Source: an uncultured Bacteroides sp. | Lineage (GTDB): Bacteria; Bacteroidota; Bacteroidia; Bacteroidales; Bacteroidaceae | Assembly (NCBI GenBank): GCA_900555635.1 | Contig: USLU01000032.1 | Span: 1-55,411, forward strand | DNA length: 55,411 bases | Direction of reading: 5' to 3' | Shown here: positions 16,845 through 24,273 of the stretch, in pieces | How the letters are laid out: each line of letters starts with the position of its first letter | Numbering within the stretch: position 1 is the stretch's first letter | Notes under the pieces: generated by a model | Database searches by the model: none | Seen by the model: only the letters and a program-made list of their open reading frames with translations | What the model was told of the DNA's origin: nothing | Made by a program: the position numbers and the translations under genes

Positions 16845-19800
16845 TTAGTAATCTTCGTTTTCTGTAAAAGCTTTGCCTAGCATTGTTTGCTTATAAACTT
16901 TAGGAGTAACTCCGTATCGGGATGCAAATTCTTTGTAGAAATAGGATCGGCTTTGAATACCTACTTCACTGATTACCTTTTGGATTGGCCAATCAGTCTC
17001 CAATAAAAGCCCCGCTGCCTTTTCTATTCGATAATTCCTGATAAAGTCGGTTGGAGACAAGCTGGATATCTCTTTGAACTTTCGATAATATTGGCGTGGA
17101 CTGATGTTCATTTGCTCGGCAATGAAGGTAGTACTTAAGTCTTCTTTATCCAAATTCCTGTCTAGTACCTGAAGCAATTGTTTGGCAAAATTAGCTTGCT
17201 CTACTGTATCACAAATAATATTTTTATCTTTTTGTCCGGGCACATCGACCAAAACAGCTTCTTTTTTGCTTGCACGGCGGTTTACTGCCATGTTCACAAT
17301 CTCTTTTAAGAATAAGATGTTATAAGGCATTACTACAAATCCATCTATCAACTTTTTAAAGTCTTTCTGAATTAAGAATGCTGCTTTCCAAGTGAGCATT
17401 GGTATGAAGGCAATATTCATCAGTAACCCTTTATTGGCTTGTACATATTCAATGAATTTATTCTCTTCTTTCAAGTAGATCATTGTGTCGGCCAGGAATA
17501 CATCCGGGGTATTCTTGCGCAAATAGCTGAAAGCATCTTGTGCGGTATGTACGCACTCTATCGTATAATCATCAGATAGAATATCATTGATCAACCATAT
17601 CATATCTGTTTTATCCTCTAGCAATAACACCGTCTTCTTGTTGCGGTTTTGTGGAACCTCTTGCTTTTGTTGCAACGGCAATTCTATGTGTAACTCATGC
17701 TCTGCGTGTGATACCTTTCCTTTCATTTGTTTAATAGCATATCTATACAGCCATTGATATAGATAAGTATTGAAATTAGAATCTGAAGTATAGGAACTTT
17801 CGCTTTCTTTCTCTACTTGTACAAACTTTTCAGCAATATCATCAGGCAGGTTTAATATCAATTTCAAAATTGATTCATTCATTGTGGCCGATATACGTAT
17901 TGGCGTTTTAGTATGCAGAGACTCGGAATATAAGAAATAGAGTATATAGCCTAAAGCATTCTTATGTAAAGGAACAGCTAGATCTTCTTTTATGGAAATA
18001 TGCAAATCGGATAGGTTATTATACCCTCTGCCTATTAACATGCGTATAATTTCATCGGATAATGCTTTTAGATGTACTTCATCATAGACCGGAATTTCCT
18101 CAGGTAGATACTCGTCCAATGCCAAGTGTTCATTCCAGACTGCATCAGACCTGAATGCAAACGACAAAACGGTTTCATGAATAATATCCAGCATCTTATA
18201 ATATTCGGTTGGCATTGCCTGGAATTGACGCAACTGACCACACATTCTATATATAGTAGCAAAAGAACCTGTTGTTTCATGGAAATGTCCGTTTATGCTA
18301 TTCATTGTTGAATTGTGCGATTCGTGTAACATCAATTCTTTGATGAGTTTTTCTCTGCGATAATATTTTCTGGCCAGACGTATACCATAGATAGTTGAAA
18401 GAACTGCTACCAAAAAATAAATAATGTAGGCCCAACGGGATAAATACCAGGGAGGCTGGATATGTATATTTAATGAGTAACACTTGTATTCAGCGTCAAA
18501 AACATCTTTTTTATATCTCACTTTCAGCACATAATCGCCATACTGCAATGAATTGAATGTAGCCACATTATTGAGAGTGAAGGGGGACCACTCGCTCTCT
18601 TTATTACCTTCCAGTTTGTAAGAGTATTCAAAGTTGTCACCATCTACAAAATCGGGAGCAATAAAGGAGATAGAGAAGGATAGACTTACACCTTTTAATA
18701 AAAGTGTATTGGTGGATTCTTCATAATAGTCATCGAATATTACGGGCTCTACTCCCAACTTCAATTCACGGAAACGTACATCAGGATGATATTCAAACTC
18801 ACTCATTCTCTCTTTTTCCAAATAAAGCAGCCCGTCGATACCCCCAAAAAACAGGTTACCGGTATAAGGACATTTGTAGAAAGCGTCATCACTAAATTCA
18901 CCTATTTGCAGACCGTTACTATAATAGTATGTATGGAAAGCATTGTTTTCGGTGTTATACTTTACTAAACCTTTATTGGTACTTAGCCATAAGAAGCCAT
19001 TTTCGTCCTCCAGAATCCCATGAATCATGTCATTCAGGAAGCCTTGCTCTTTTCCGATACAATGAATTATCGGTTTATCATCTTTATCAAATTCCAAACG
19101 AACCAATCCTGATATAGTTCCTAAATAGAGAACATTCCCTTTACGATAAATAGAAAGGATATCGTTAATAGAATATTTTTCTTTATTTCCCAATACATAG
19201 ACTCTATAGTCTTCGGTTTTGAGATTGAATTTCACAAGTCCCATGCCTCGGCTACCTAACCACAAAATAGAGTCGCCTTCTACCAACATCGGGAAGAAGT
19301 CACTTATGTCTTTTTCTCTGTCCTTAAAGATGAACTGCTTAATTTCTTTGGCTGCTATCTTCTCTCCTCTTTTATCAAGAATAACCTTACATAGACCTGA
19401 ATCGGCTGTAGTTAGCCACAAGATGGTATCATTTTGCTCATAGACTCGGTGTACCTTTTGTAGTATTTTAGCATTGTCGGCAATAGGTATAACTTCATCT
19501 TTCTTGTAATTGTAATATGATAGTCCCGGATTCTCAGCCGACCCAATCCAGAAACCATCCATAAAGCGGCTGGGAATGATACCAAATACTTGAAATTCGG
19601 TTAATTCTCTAATATAGTTATTCAGTTCTTTTTTCCTACCCGGTGAATAGACGGAAATTGAATGAAAATCAGGCTTAACAGTTTTCTCACTATACTTTTC
19701 AACCTTAATCAATCCGTCTCCTTTAGTTCCAAACCATAAATTCCCTCTATCATCGGTATGGATGGAGCGTACTTGACGGATGATTCTATTTTGCAGATCA

Positions 19801-20807
19801 CTAAACATAATGTGTGTAGCCAGTGACTGCTTTTTGGAGTAAGCCATTACCCCTTGACCGTCTGTTGCTACCCAAATAATATCTTGTATAGGGTCTTTAT
19901 ATACAGAAAAGATTCGGATGTTACGGTCAATCACACTTTCGGTATAATGTGTTGCAGCATCCAATTTTATCAATCCATTCTTAATGAAGGCGATAACAAT
20001 ATCATCGTAAAAAGAAATAATTCCTTTAATTTGCCCATATTTATTGATTAGTTCTTCTACATTACGGATATATACTTTGGTATTGCGTGTTATATCGAAT
20101 AAAAATAAATCCTTGTCTTTATCTATAAAGCTCAGAATTCCATTTTGGTAGAACGTATATTCTATTTTCTTGGAATGAATATTGGCACGAACCGTGTAAA
20201 AGGATGGTTTTTCTTTATTCGCATTATTAGCATGGCATTGATAAACACTGTTGTCATTGGAAGAAAACAACCATAAATACCCTCGGTCATCAACAAATGA
20301 AAGTTTCTTATCAAATATTCTCTCTTTATTCTGTGATTTAATAAATTCACAAGTTGAGGGGTTGTAATAGTAAATATCCTCTTTATCCATTACCCAAGTA
20401 TCTCCTTTGGGATTGGAATGGAGAATAAAATCATACTTAAATATCTCATAGGTGGCTGTCACGCACCTCTTTTTAATAGAGAAACGATTGATACCTGTAT
20501 TAGCAGAAATCCATAGACAATTGTCATCCGCACTATTTACATGATAAATGACGTTACTTAGAAGTTGTTTTTCTACTGCCATGTCAGTGCGGTAAACATT
20601 CATTGACCTGCCATCAAAATTGTTTAATCCGTCGTATGTTCCAAACCACATAAAGCCTTGGTTATCCTGATGGAGCGAGAGAACTGCACTATTAGACAAA
20701 CCTTGGCTATACCCAATTTGTAGCAATGAATACTCATCCATTGCTTGCAAATGTATGGGGAGATATGAGAAAATCAGAAATAGCGTTAAAAAGAAGTGTT
20801 TATTCAT
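16845..20807 (-). CDS. hybrid two-component-system-like regulator with degenerate kinase domain
   Basis: This 1320-residue protein has the layout of a Bacteroides HTCS: signal peptide (1-22), two seven-bladed propellers of Reg_prop repeats (MWFGTYDGLNNFDG and later copies), a Y_Y_Y domain (about 700-785), a transmembrane helix (about 790-812), a kinase-like region (about 830-1045), a receiver (1057-1180) and an AraC DNA-binding domain (about 1215-1310). The periplasmic part should bind an oligosaccharide. The kinase region is unusual: the H-box aligns as HETTGSF at 843-849 without the usual Arg and Pro, and no N-box, DxGxG or G2 motif can be found. The receiver keeps its acidic pair (1064-1065), Asp1107 and Thr1139, but the conserved lysine is Met1160. 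It most likely controls the adjacent susCD-GH92 operon. Confidence 0.88.
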   Translation of the reverse strand: MNKHFFLTLFLIFSYLPIHLQAMDEYSLLQIGYSQGLSNSAVLSLHQDNQGFMWFGTYDGLNNFDGRSMNVYRTDMAVEKQLLSNVIYHVNSADDNCLWISANTGINRFSIKKRCVTATYEIFKYDFILHSNPKGDTWVMDKEDIYYYNPSTCEFIKSQNKERIFDKKLSFVDDRGYLWLFSSNDNSVYQCHANNANKEKPSFYTVRANIHSKKIEYTFYQNGILSFIDKDKDLFLFDITRNTKVYIRNVEELINKYGQIKGIISFYDDIVIAFIKNGLIKLDAATHYTESVIDRNIRIFSVYKDPIQDIIWVATDGQGVMAYSKKQSLATHIMFSDLQNRIIRQVRSIHTDDRGNLWFGTKGDGLIKVEKYSEKTVKPDFHSISVYSPGRKKELNNYIRELTEFQVFGIIPSRFMDGFWIGSAENPGLSYYNYKKDEVIPIADNAKILQKVHRVYEQNDTILWLTTADSGLCKVILDKRGEKIAAKEIKQFIFKDREKDISDFFPMLVEGDSILWLGSRGMGLVKFNLKTEDYRVYVLGNKEKYSINDILSIYRKGNVLYLGTISGLVRLEFDKDDKPIIHCIGKEQGFLNDMIHGILEDENGFLWLSTNKGLVKYNTENNAFHTYYYSNGLQIGEFSDDAFYKCPYTGNLFFGGIDGLLYLEKERMSEFEYHPDVRFRELKLGVEPVIFDDYYEESTNTLLLKGVSLSFSISFIAPDFVDGDNFEYSYKLEGNKESEWSPFTLNNVATFNSLQYGDYVLKVRYKKDVFDAEYKCYSLNIHIQPPWYLSRWAYIIYFLVAVLSTIYGIRLARKYYRREKLIKELMLHESHNSTMNSINGHFHETTGSFATIYRMCGQLRQFQAMPTEYYKMLDIIHETVLSFAFRSDAVWNEHLALDEYLPEEIPVYDEVHLKALSDEIIRMLIGRGYNNLSDLHISIKEDLAVPLHKNALGYILYFLYSESLHTKTPIRISATMNESILKLILNLPDDIAEKFVQVEKESESSYTSDSNFNTYLYQWLYRYAIKQMKGKVSHAEHELHIELPLQQKQEVPQNRNKKTVLLLEDKTDMIWLINDILSDDYTIECVHTAQDAFSYLRKNTPDVFLADTMIYLKEENKFIEYVQANKGLLMNIAFIPMLTWKAAFLIQKDFKKLIDGFVVMPYNILFLKEIVNMAVNRRASKKEAVLVDVPGQKDKNIICDTVEQANFAKQLLQVLDRNLDKEDLSTTFIAEQMNISPRQYYRKFKEISSLSPTDFIRNYRIEKAAGLLLETDWPIQKVISEVGIQSRSYFYKEFASRYGVTPKVYKQTMLGKAFTENEDY

Positions 20808-20826
20808 ACTAATTAGTAATTGAACA

Positions 20827-20856
20827 CAAAATTAGTTATTATTTCTGATAATGAAA
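20827..20856 (-). promoter_or_regulatory. probable promoter of the hybrid regulator gene
   Basis: The minus strand has TAATTTTG (20827-20834), which matches TAnnTTTG, and TTTC 18 bases upstream (20853-20856), one base off the -33 TTTG. The -7 box lies about 20 bases before the start codon. Confidence 0.45.
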
Positions 20857-20899
20857 GTAAACTCTGTATATTAACAAATGTGAAAGGGACTACAAGCGT

Positions 20900-20974
20900 A
20901 ATTCTACGCTATATAAGTATAAAATCTCCTACAAAGAAGCTTAGGATGATTTTGTACTTAAATAGCGTAGAATT
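20900..20974. repeat. 75-nt near-perfect inverted repeat between oadB-like gene and regulator
   Basis: Arms 20900-20926 and 20948-20974 pair over 27 positions with one mismatch and one wobble; the outer 13 bases (AATTCTACGCTAT) are perfect. Inside the loop TCCTA (20927-20931) pairs with TAGGA (20942-20946), giving a hairpin of about 31 base pairs with a 10-base loop. It is A/T-rich and no U-run follows on the minus strand, so it is not a classical terminator. It may be a transcript-end stabiliser or a MITE remnant. Confidence 0.75.
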
Positions 20975-21036
20975 GTATATCATTGGCTGGAGTATGCTTA
21001 CTTGCCAATGGGTATAGGCGGAGCTAAGTCTGCTAG

Positions 21037-22251
21037 TTATAGATAGGGAATAATCGTTATATAAATCCCCGTTATAATAGCCGAGGTTATTACTCCTGAA
21101 ATATTAGCACCCAACGCATCTCCCAGAATGAAAGAGTTAGGATTATCCTTACTTACAATCTTCTGTGCTACTTTAGCCGTGGTAGGTACGCAACTGACTG
21201 CCGCTATACCGATCACCGGATTGTAATTGCCTTTCTTGATGAAGTACATGATGTATCCTCCCAAAATACCACCGATACCGGAGAACAACAGAGCCGTCAT
21301 ACCCAGTAACAACAGTTTCAGGATTTTAGGATCGAGCAGCAGATGTGCATCGCAAAGTACACCCAGCAACAGACCGAGCATAAAGGTAGAACCATACAAT
21401 AACGGACCGCTTACAAAATCATAGATATGCTTCATCCCCGATTCACGTACAGCTACCCCCAGGAACAGAGAGAAGAACAGCGGTGAAGCAACCGGGAACA
21501 AGAAACACAATACAGCACACAATATAGCCGAGAAAGCTAGTTTTACTTTTGCATCGTAATTCTTTGCCGGCTTCTTCTGTGTCATTTTAATAGCACGCAG
21601 ACGTTTCGGCACCATCAGCTTCACTAAATAGGGATAGCCGCCATACGTTAATCCTAAATAGAGATAAGCCACTACCGTGATGGGTACAAATAGGTGTTTG
21701 GCCAAAGCCAGTGAAGTGAAAAGTACCATCGGACCATCAGCGCCACCCACCATTGCCACAGAAGCACTTTCTTTCAATGTCAGACCTAATGCAGCAGCAA
21801 TAGGAACGGTTAAAAACGTACCCAGTTCGGCACATAACGCAAGAAAGATACTGGCAAACGGCTTCTGCAATAAGAAACCTACGTCGAGCAACGTGCCGAT
21901 ACCCATAAATACAAAACAGGCGATTAATCCGTTGCTAAAGGTCAGTGTATAAACCGGTTGAAGGAAGTCTATCTGCATAGTCGTCATCAAGGCATCGGTA
22001 TCTTCGAGCATCGGGTCCAGGAAAAGGTTACCCAGTGTGCCGTCGGGCATTAAAAGTGTACCACAGTTGATAGCGACCATGCCAAGTCCCATAGGAATCA
22101 TTACCATAGGTTCGAGAACACCTTTCCATCCCAAATATACTAGTAGTAGTCCTAAAGCAACCAAAAACATACGGGCTGAAGCGAGTAACCAGCCGCTTTC
22201 CATCATGGTTCCGAATCCTTGGAACAAACTCGCGAAATCTATATTTTCCAT
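21037..22251 (-). CDS. oadB: sodium-translocating decarboxylase beta subunit (OadB family)
   Basis: This is the integral-membrane sodium-pump subunit of a biotin-dependent decarboxylase (oxaloacetate or methylmalonyl-CoA type), which couples decarboxylation of carboxybiotin to sodium export. The family motif VGGADGPMVLF (168-178), with its functional Asp, and the second motif NPVIGIAAVSCVPTTAKVAQK-like (about 345-366), with conserved Asn and Ser, are visible. About ten hydrophobic segments cover the protein. Its 404 residues are normal for the family. It follows the gamma subunit by 11 bases. No alpha (carboxyltransferase) or biotin-carrier gene is next to it, so those subunits must be encoded elsewhere. 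In Bacteroides the usual role is in the succinate-propionate pathway. Confidence 0.92.
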   Translation of the reverse strand: MENIDFASLFQGFGTMMESGWLLASARMFLVALGLLLVYLGWKGVLEPMVMIPMGLGMVAINCGTLLMPDGTLGNLFLDPMLEDTDALMTTMQIDFLQPVYTLTFSNGLIACFVFMGIGTLLDVGFLLQKPFASIFLALCAELGTFLTVPIAAALGLTLKESASVAMVGGADGPMVLFTSLALAKHLFVPITVVAYLYLGLTYGGYPYLVKLMVPKRLRAIKMTQKKPAKNYDAKVKLAFSAILCAVLCFLFPVASPLFFSLFLGVAVRESGMKHIYDFVSGPLLYGSTFMLGLLLGVLCDAHLLLDPKILKLLLLGMTALLFSGIGGILGGYIMYFIKKGNYNPVIGIAAVSCVPTTAKVAQKIVSKDNPNSFILGDALGANISGVITSAIITGIYITIIPYL

Positions 22252-22262
22252 ACTGTTTCTTC

Positions 22263-22703
22263 TTATTTATTTTCTTGTTTGCCCTTCTTCTCGGAGCGTT
22301 CTTTGTTTTGGTTCCTTTTCACCTCTTCTGCATTATTCAGGAACATGGTGTGTATATCTTCGGGATAGTAGTGGTCTATCAGAGTCTTCTTTGAGGCTCC
22401 GATGCTTACTCCATGGTAATAGCCGCATGTGCAGTCAGATTCCCGGTCTATACCCCGGCTGTAGTCTCCACGCTGTTCGTTGGCGTAGTCTTCATACCCA
22501 TGAGGGTCTTCTCCCATCATCACTGCCACCTTTTGGCGTAGCTTTTTCAAACGTCTTAAACGGAGTATTTCTTTTTGGTGTGAACTGTAAAAGTCGAGCG
22601 AATCGGCGGCAAGGGCTATCAGTTTGATGACAAATGCCACGAAGAAGCCGATTGCAAAGGTAAGTCCCATCATTTCGAGTGTGGACAATAATAAATTACC
22701 CAT
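22263..22703 (-). CDS. oadG: sodium-pump decarboxylase gamma subunit (OadG family)
   Basis: This is the small membrane-anchor subunit that holds the alpha and beta subunits of a sodium-pumping decarboxylase together. From the ATG at 22703 it starts MGNLLLSTLEMMGLTFAIGF, one transmembrane helix, then LIALAADSLDF and a charged cytoplasmic tail with KEILRLRRLKKLRQKVA. A start 72 bases further upstream would put a polar leader before the membrane helix and is disfavoured. The C-terminal part (CTCGYYHGVSIGASKKTLID) is longer than in enterobacterial OadG and has two cysteines. It is directly upstream of the beta-subunit gene, the usual gamma-beta order. Confidence 0.8.
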   Translation of the reverse strand: MGNLLLSTLEMMGLTFAIGFFVAFVIKLIALAADSLDFYSSHQKEILRLRRLKKLRQKVAVMMGEDPHGYEDYANEQRGDYSRGIDRESDCTCGYYHGVSIGASKKTLIDHYYPEDIHTMFLNNAEEVKRNQNKERSEKKGKQENK

Positions 22704-22808
22704 AGTAATAGCTTTAAAATGATTGTAATAAACGATAAACGAGTCAAAGACATGCTGGTAGCATACCTCTGACAACAGGTTTTTAGATAATAAGTAAGTG
22801 TGTAGCGG

Positions 22809-23240
22809 CTAAATCAGAATATGCGCTAACGCATAGATGTAATATCCATACGAGTAGCGGATAGCACTGGGACTGTATGAAAGTATTAAGTTTTGTTTGG
22901 CAAGCAGCTGGCTGTAGTTAAAGTGTTGTAGCTGGCCTGCCGGTAGATACTGTTTGAGTTTCAGAATTTTTGATGAGGCATTATTATTCGTATAAACACT
23001 ATTGGGGCACAGTGCATTTCGATTCCAACTACTACTAGTGTCATCATTAGAGTACGAGTGGTTGGAGATGGGAGCAGATTCTTCTGTTGAAGCTGTTAGT
23101 GAGCAACTTGATAGGGCATATCCGATAGTATTTCCTGTCAGATTCTCGCTTACTTGAGAATTTGGCTGTTCCTCCTGGGAGACGGCAATCAGACCCACGC
23201 TGAGGAGCAAAAGCAGGATTATACATTTAAGTTGTTTCAT
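22809..23240 (-). CDS. small secreted protein of unknown function
   Basis: This 143-residue protein has a clear signal peptide (KQLKCIILLLLLSVGLIAVS). The mature part is rich in Ser, Asn and Tyr, with no motif I recognise. It carries two or three cysteines (CSL, LCPNS) and a tyrosine-rich C-terminus (SAIRYSYGYYIYALAHILI). It lies 105 bases upstream of the decarboxylase gamma gene on the same strand and may share a leader transcript with it. Coding potential is supported mainly by the signal peptide and open length. A function cannot be assigned. Confidence 0.55.
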   Translation of the reverse strand: MKQLKCIILLLLLSVGLIAVSQEEQPNSQVSENLTGNTIGYALSSCSLTASTEESAPISNHSYSNDDTSSSWNRNALCPNSVYTNNNASSKILKLKQYLPAGQLQHFNYSQLLAKQNLILSYSPSAIRYSYGYYIYALAHILI

Positions 23241-23364
23241 CGGGGGTGCATAGATAACGCATAAGTTTGAAAGAAGTTGTAAGGTTCATTAATATTTAAT
23301 GATTATTATATCTTAGTTTTATAAAAGATTATAGTTGCTCCTTCAGTAGCTGCTATAAGTCAAT

Positions 23365-23372
23365 CAAAGGTA
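23365..23372 (-). promoter_or_regulatory. possible -7 element for the secreted protein and oadGB transcript
   Basis: The minus strand reads TACCTTTG, matching TAnnTTTG. It would give a leader of about 120 bases before the start at 23240. No -33 TTTG is visible at the standard spacing. Confidence 0.3.
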
Positions 23373-23449
23373 CTCATACTTTCCGTTTGTGCTAAGGAAA
23401 CTTTCTTTTTACGCTTTCAGAATATTTCTGCTATACTAACAAATCTATA

Positions 23450-23582
23450 TTTCACGCCTTTAAATATAAGTTTCACGCTTTGATTTTTATATTTCAGGGC
23501 GTGAAATATAGATTTCAAGTGTTGATATATAGTTTCTCTTACGATTGAGAAAAGTTTCCTTCGTATCAACGATATATTTTCA
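23450..23582. repeat. 21-nt periodic repeat array with nested inverted repeats
   Basis: TTTCA begins at 23450, 23471, 23492 and 23513 (period exactly 21). Related TTTC words follow at 23533, 23555 and 23578 (steps 20, 22, 23). TGAAA- or TGATA-type partners lie at 23481, 23502 and 23523. A perfect 18-base inverted repeat pairs 23441-23458 with 23498-23515, and an outer 11-base pair joins AAGGAAACTTT (23394-23404) to 23551-23561. The array lies in the 511-base divergent region 23241-23751, about 210-340 bases from the secreted-protein start and 170-300 bases from the NfeD start. No gene was seen in that region. Confidence 0.8.
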
Positions 23583-23674
23583 TAGGTAAGTGAAAAAGTA
23601 TAATGACCTACAGTAGTCAGATGTTATTTGTAGCATGCAAATTACGGAAAAATTTGTTAAATAGGGACTGTTGC

Positions 23675-23705
23675 TTTGCCTGCATCAGTCAAATACCTAT
23701 ATTTG
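23675..23705 (+). promoter_or_regulatory. promoter of the nfeD-flotillin operon
   Basis: TTTG at 23675-23678, 19 bases, then TATATTTG at 23698-23705 fully matches the Bacteroidales promoter consensus. It lies 47 bases before the NfeD start codon. Confidence 0.8.
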
Positions 23706-23751
23706 TTAATATATCTAGTATATAGTGTAAGGACACTACTTCAATTTGCCT

Positions 23752-24249
23752 ATGAGCACTCATATTTTCCTTATCATTGCACTGGTCACGACTGGAATTT
23801 TTGTGATACAGTTTATCCTTTCTATCTTTTTCGGAGATATTGATGCGGATGTGGACGTAGATGCCGACCTCAGCAGTGTAGTCTCTTTTAAAGGTCTTAC
23901 CCATTTTGGTATCGGCTTTGGCTGGTATATGTATCTGATTGGGAATGATGATCCCCAGAGCTATATCATTGCTATTCTGATTGGTCTGTTCTTTGTATTT
24001 GCCGTGTGGTTTCTTTATAAGAAGGCCTATCAGTTACAGCAAGTGAATCGTTCTGAAAAGTCGGAACAGCTGGTAGGGCGTGATTGCACCATCTACTTCG
24101 GGCAGGGAGAGGGCAAATATACCGTGCAAATCAGGAAAGACGGTGCTATGCGCGAAGTTGATGTCGTGTCTGAGACTAAGAAAACTTATCAGACCGGAGA
24201 TAAGACGATTATCACGACCTACCGGGGCGGGACATTATACATCCAATAA
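23752..24249 (+). CDS. NfeD-family membrane protein, flotillin partner
   Basis: This membrane protein of 165 residues would work with the flotillin encoded next. The N-terminus has hydrophobic helices (MSTHIFLIIALVTTGIFVIQ, and YIIAILIGLFFVFAVWFLYK at about 70-90). Between them lies an Asp-rich stretch, DIDADVDVDADL, at about 28-39. Residues about 105-165 form the OB-fold NfeD domain (QLVGRDCTIYFG through YRGGTLYIQ). The ATG at 23752 is chosen over a TTG two codons upstream. NfeD-like proteins paired with flotillins are known from many bacteria (for example B. subtilis YuaF with FloT) and are linked to membrane-domain organisation. Confidence 0.85.
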   Translation: MSTHIFLIIALVTTGIFVIQFILSIFFGDIDADVDVDADLSSVVSFKGLTHFGIGFGWYMYLIGNDDPQSYIIAILIGLFFVFAVWFLYKKAYQLQQVNRSEKSEQLVGRDCTIYFGQGEGKYTVQIRKDGAMREVDVVSETKKTYQTGDKTIITTYRGGTLYIQ

Positions 24250-24273
24250 AAATAGAACTAAATACACAAATTT

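Noticed and set aside
20820..21017. Possible 65-residue plus-strand protein between the regulator and oadB
   Set aside because: It spans the 75-nt hairpin and the regulator promoter, has no family match, and its codons are explained by the inverted repeat.
22037..22627. 196-codon plus-strand open frame across oadG/oadB
   Set aside because: It runs opposite two membrane-protein genes with clear family motifs and has a low-complexity translation with no recognisable domain.
22704..22775. Upstream start for the OadG-like protein
   Set aside because: It would add 24 mostly polar residues before the transmembrane helix. The ATG at 22703 gives the usual family N-terminus.
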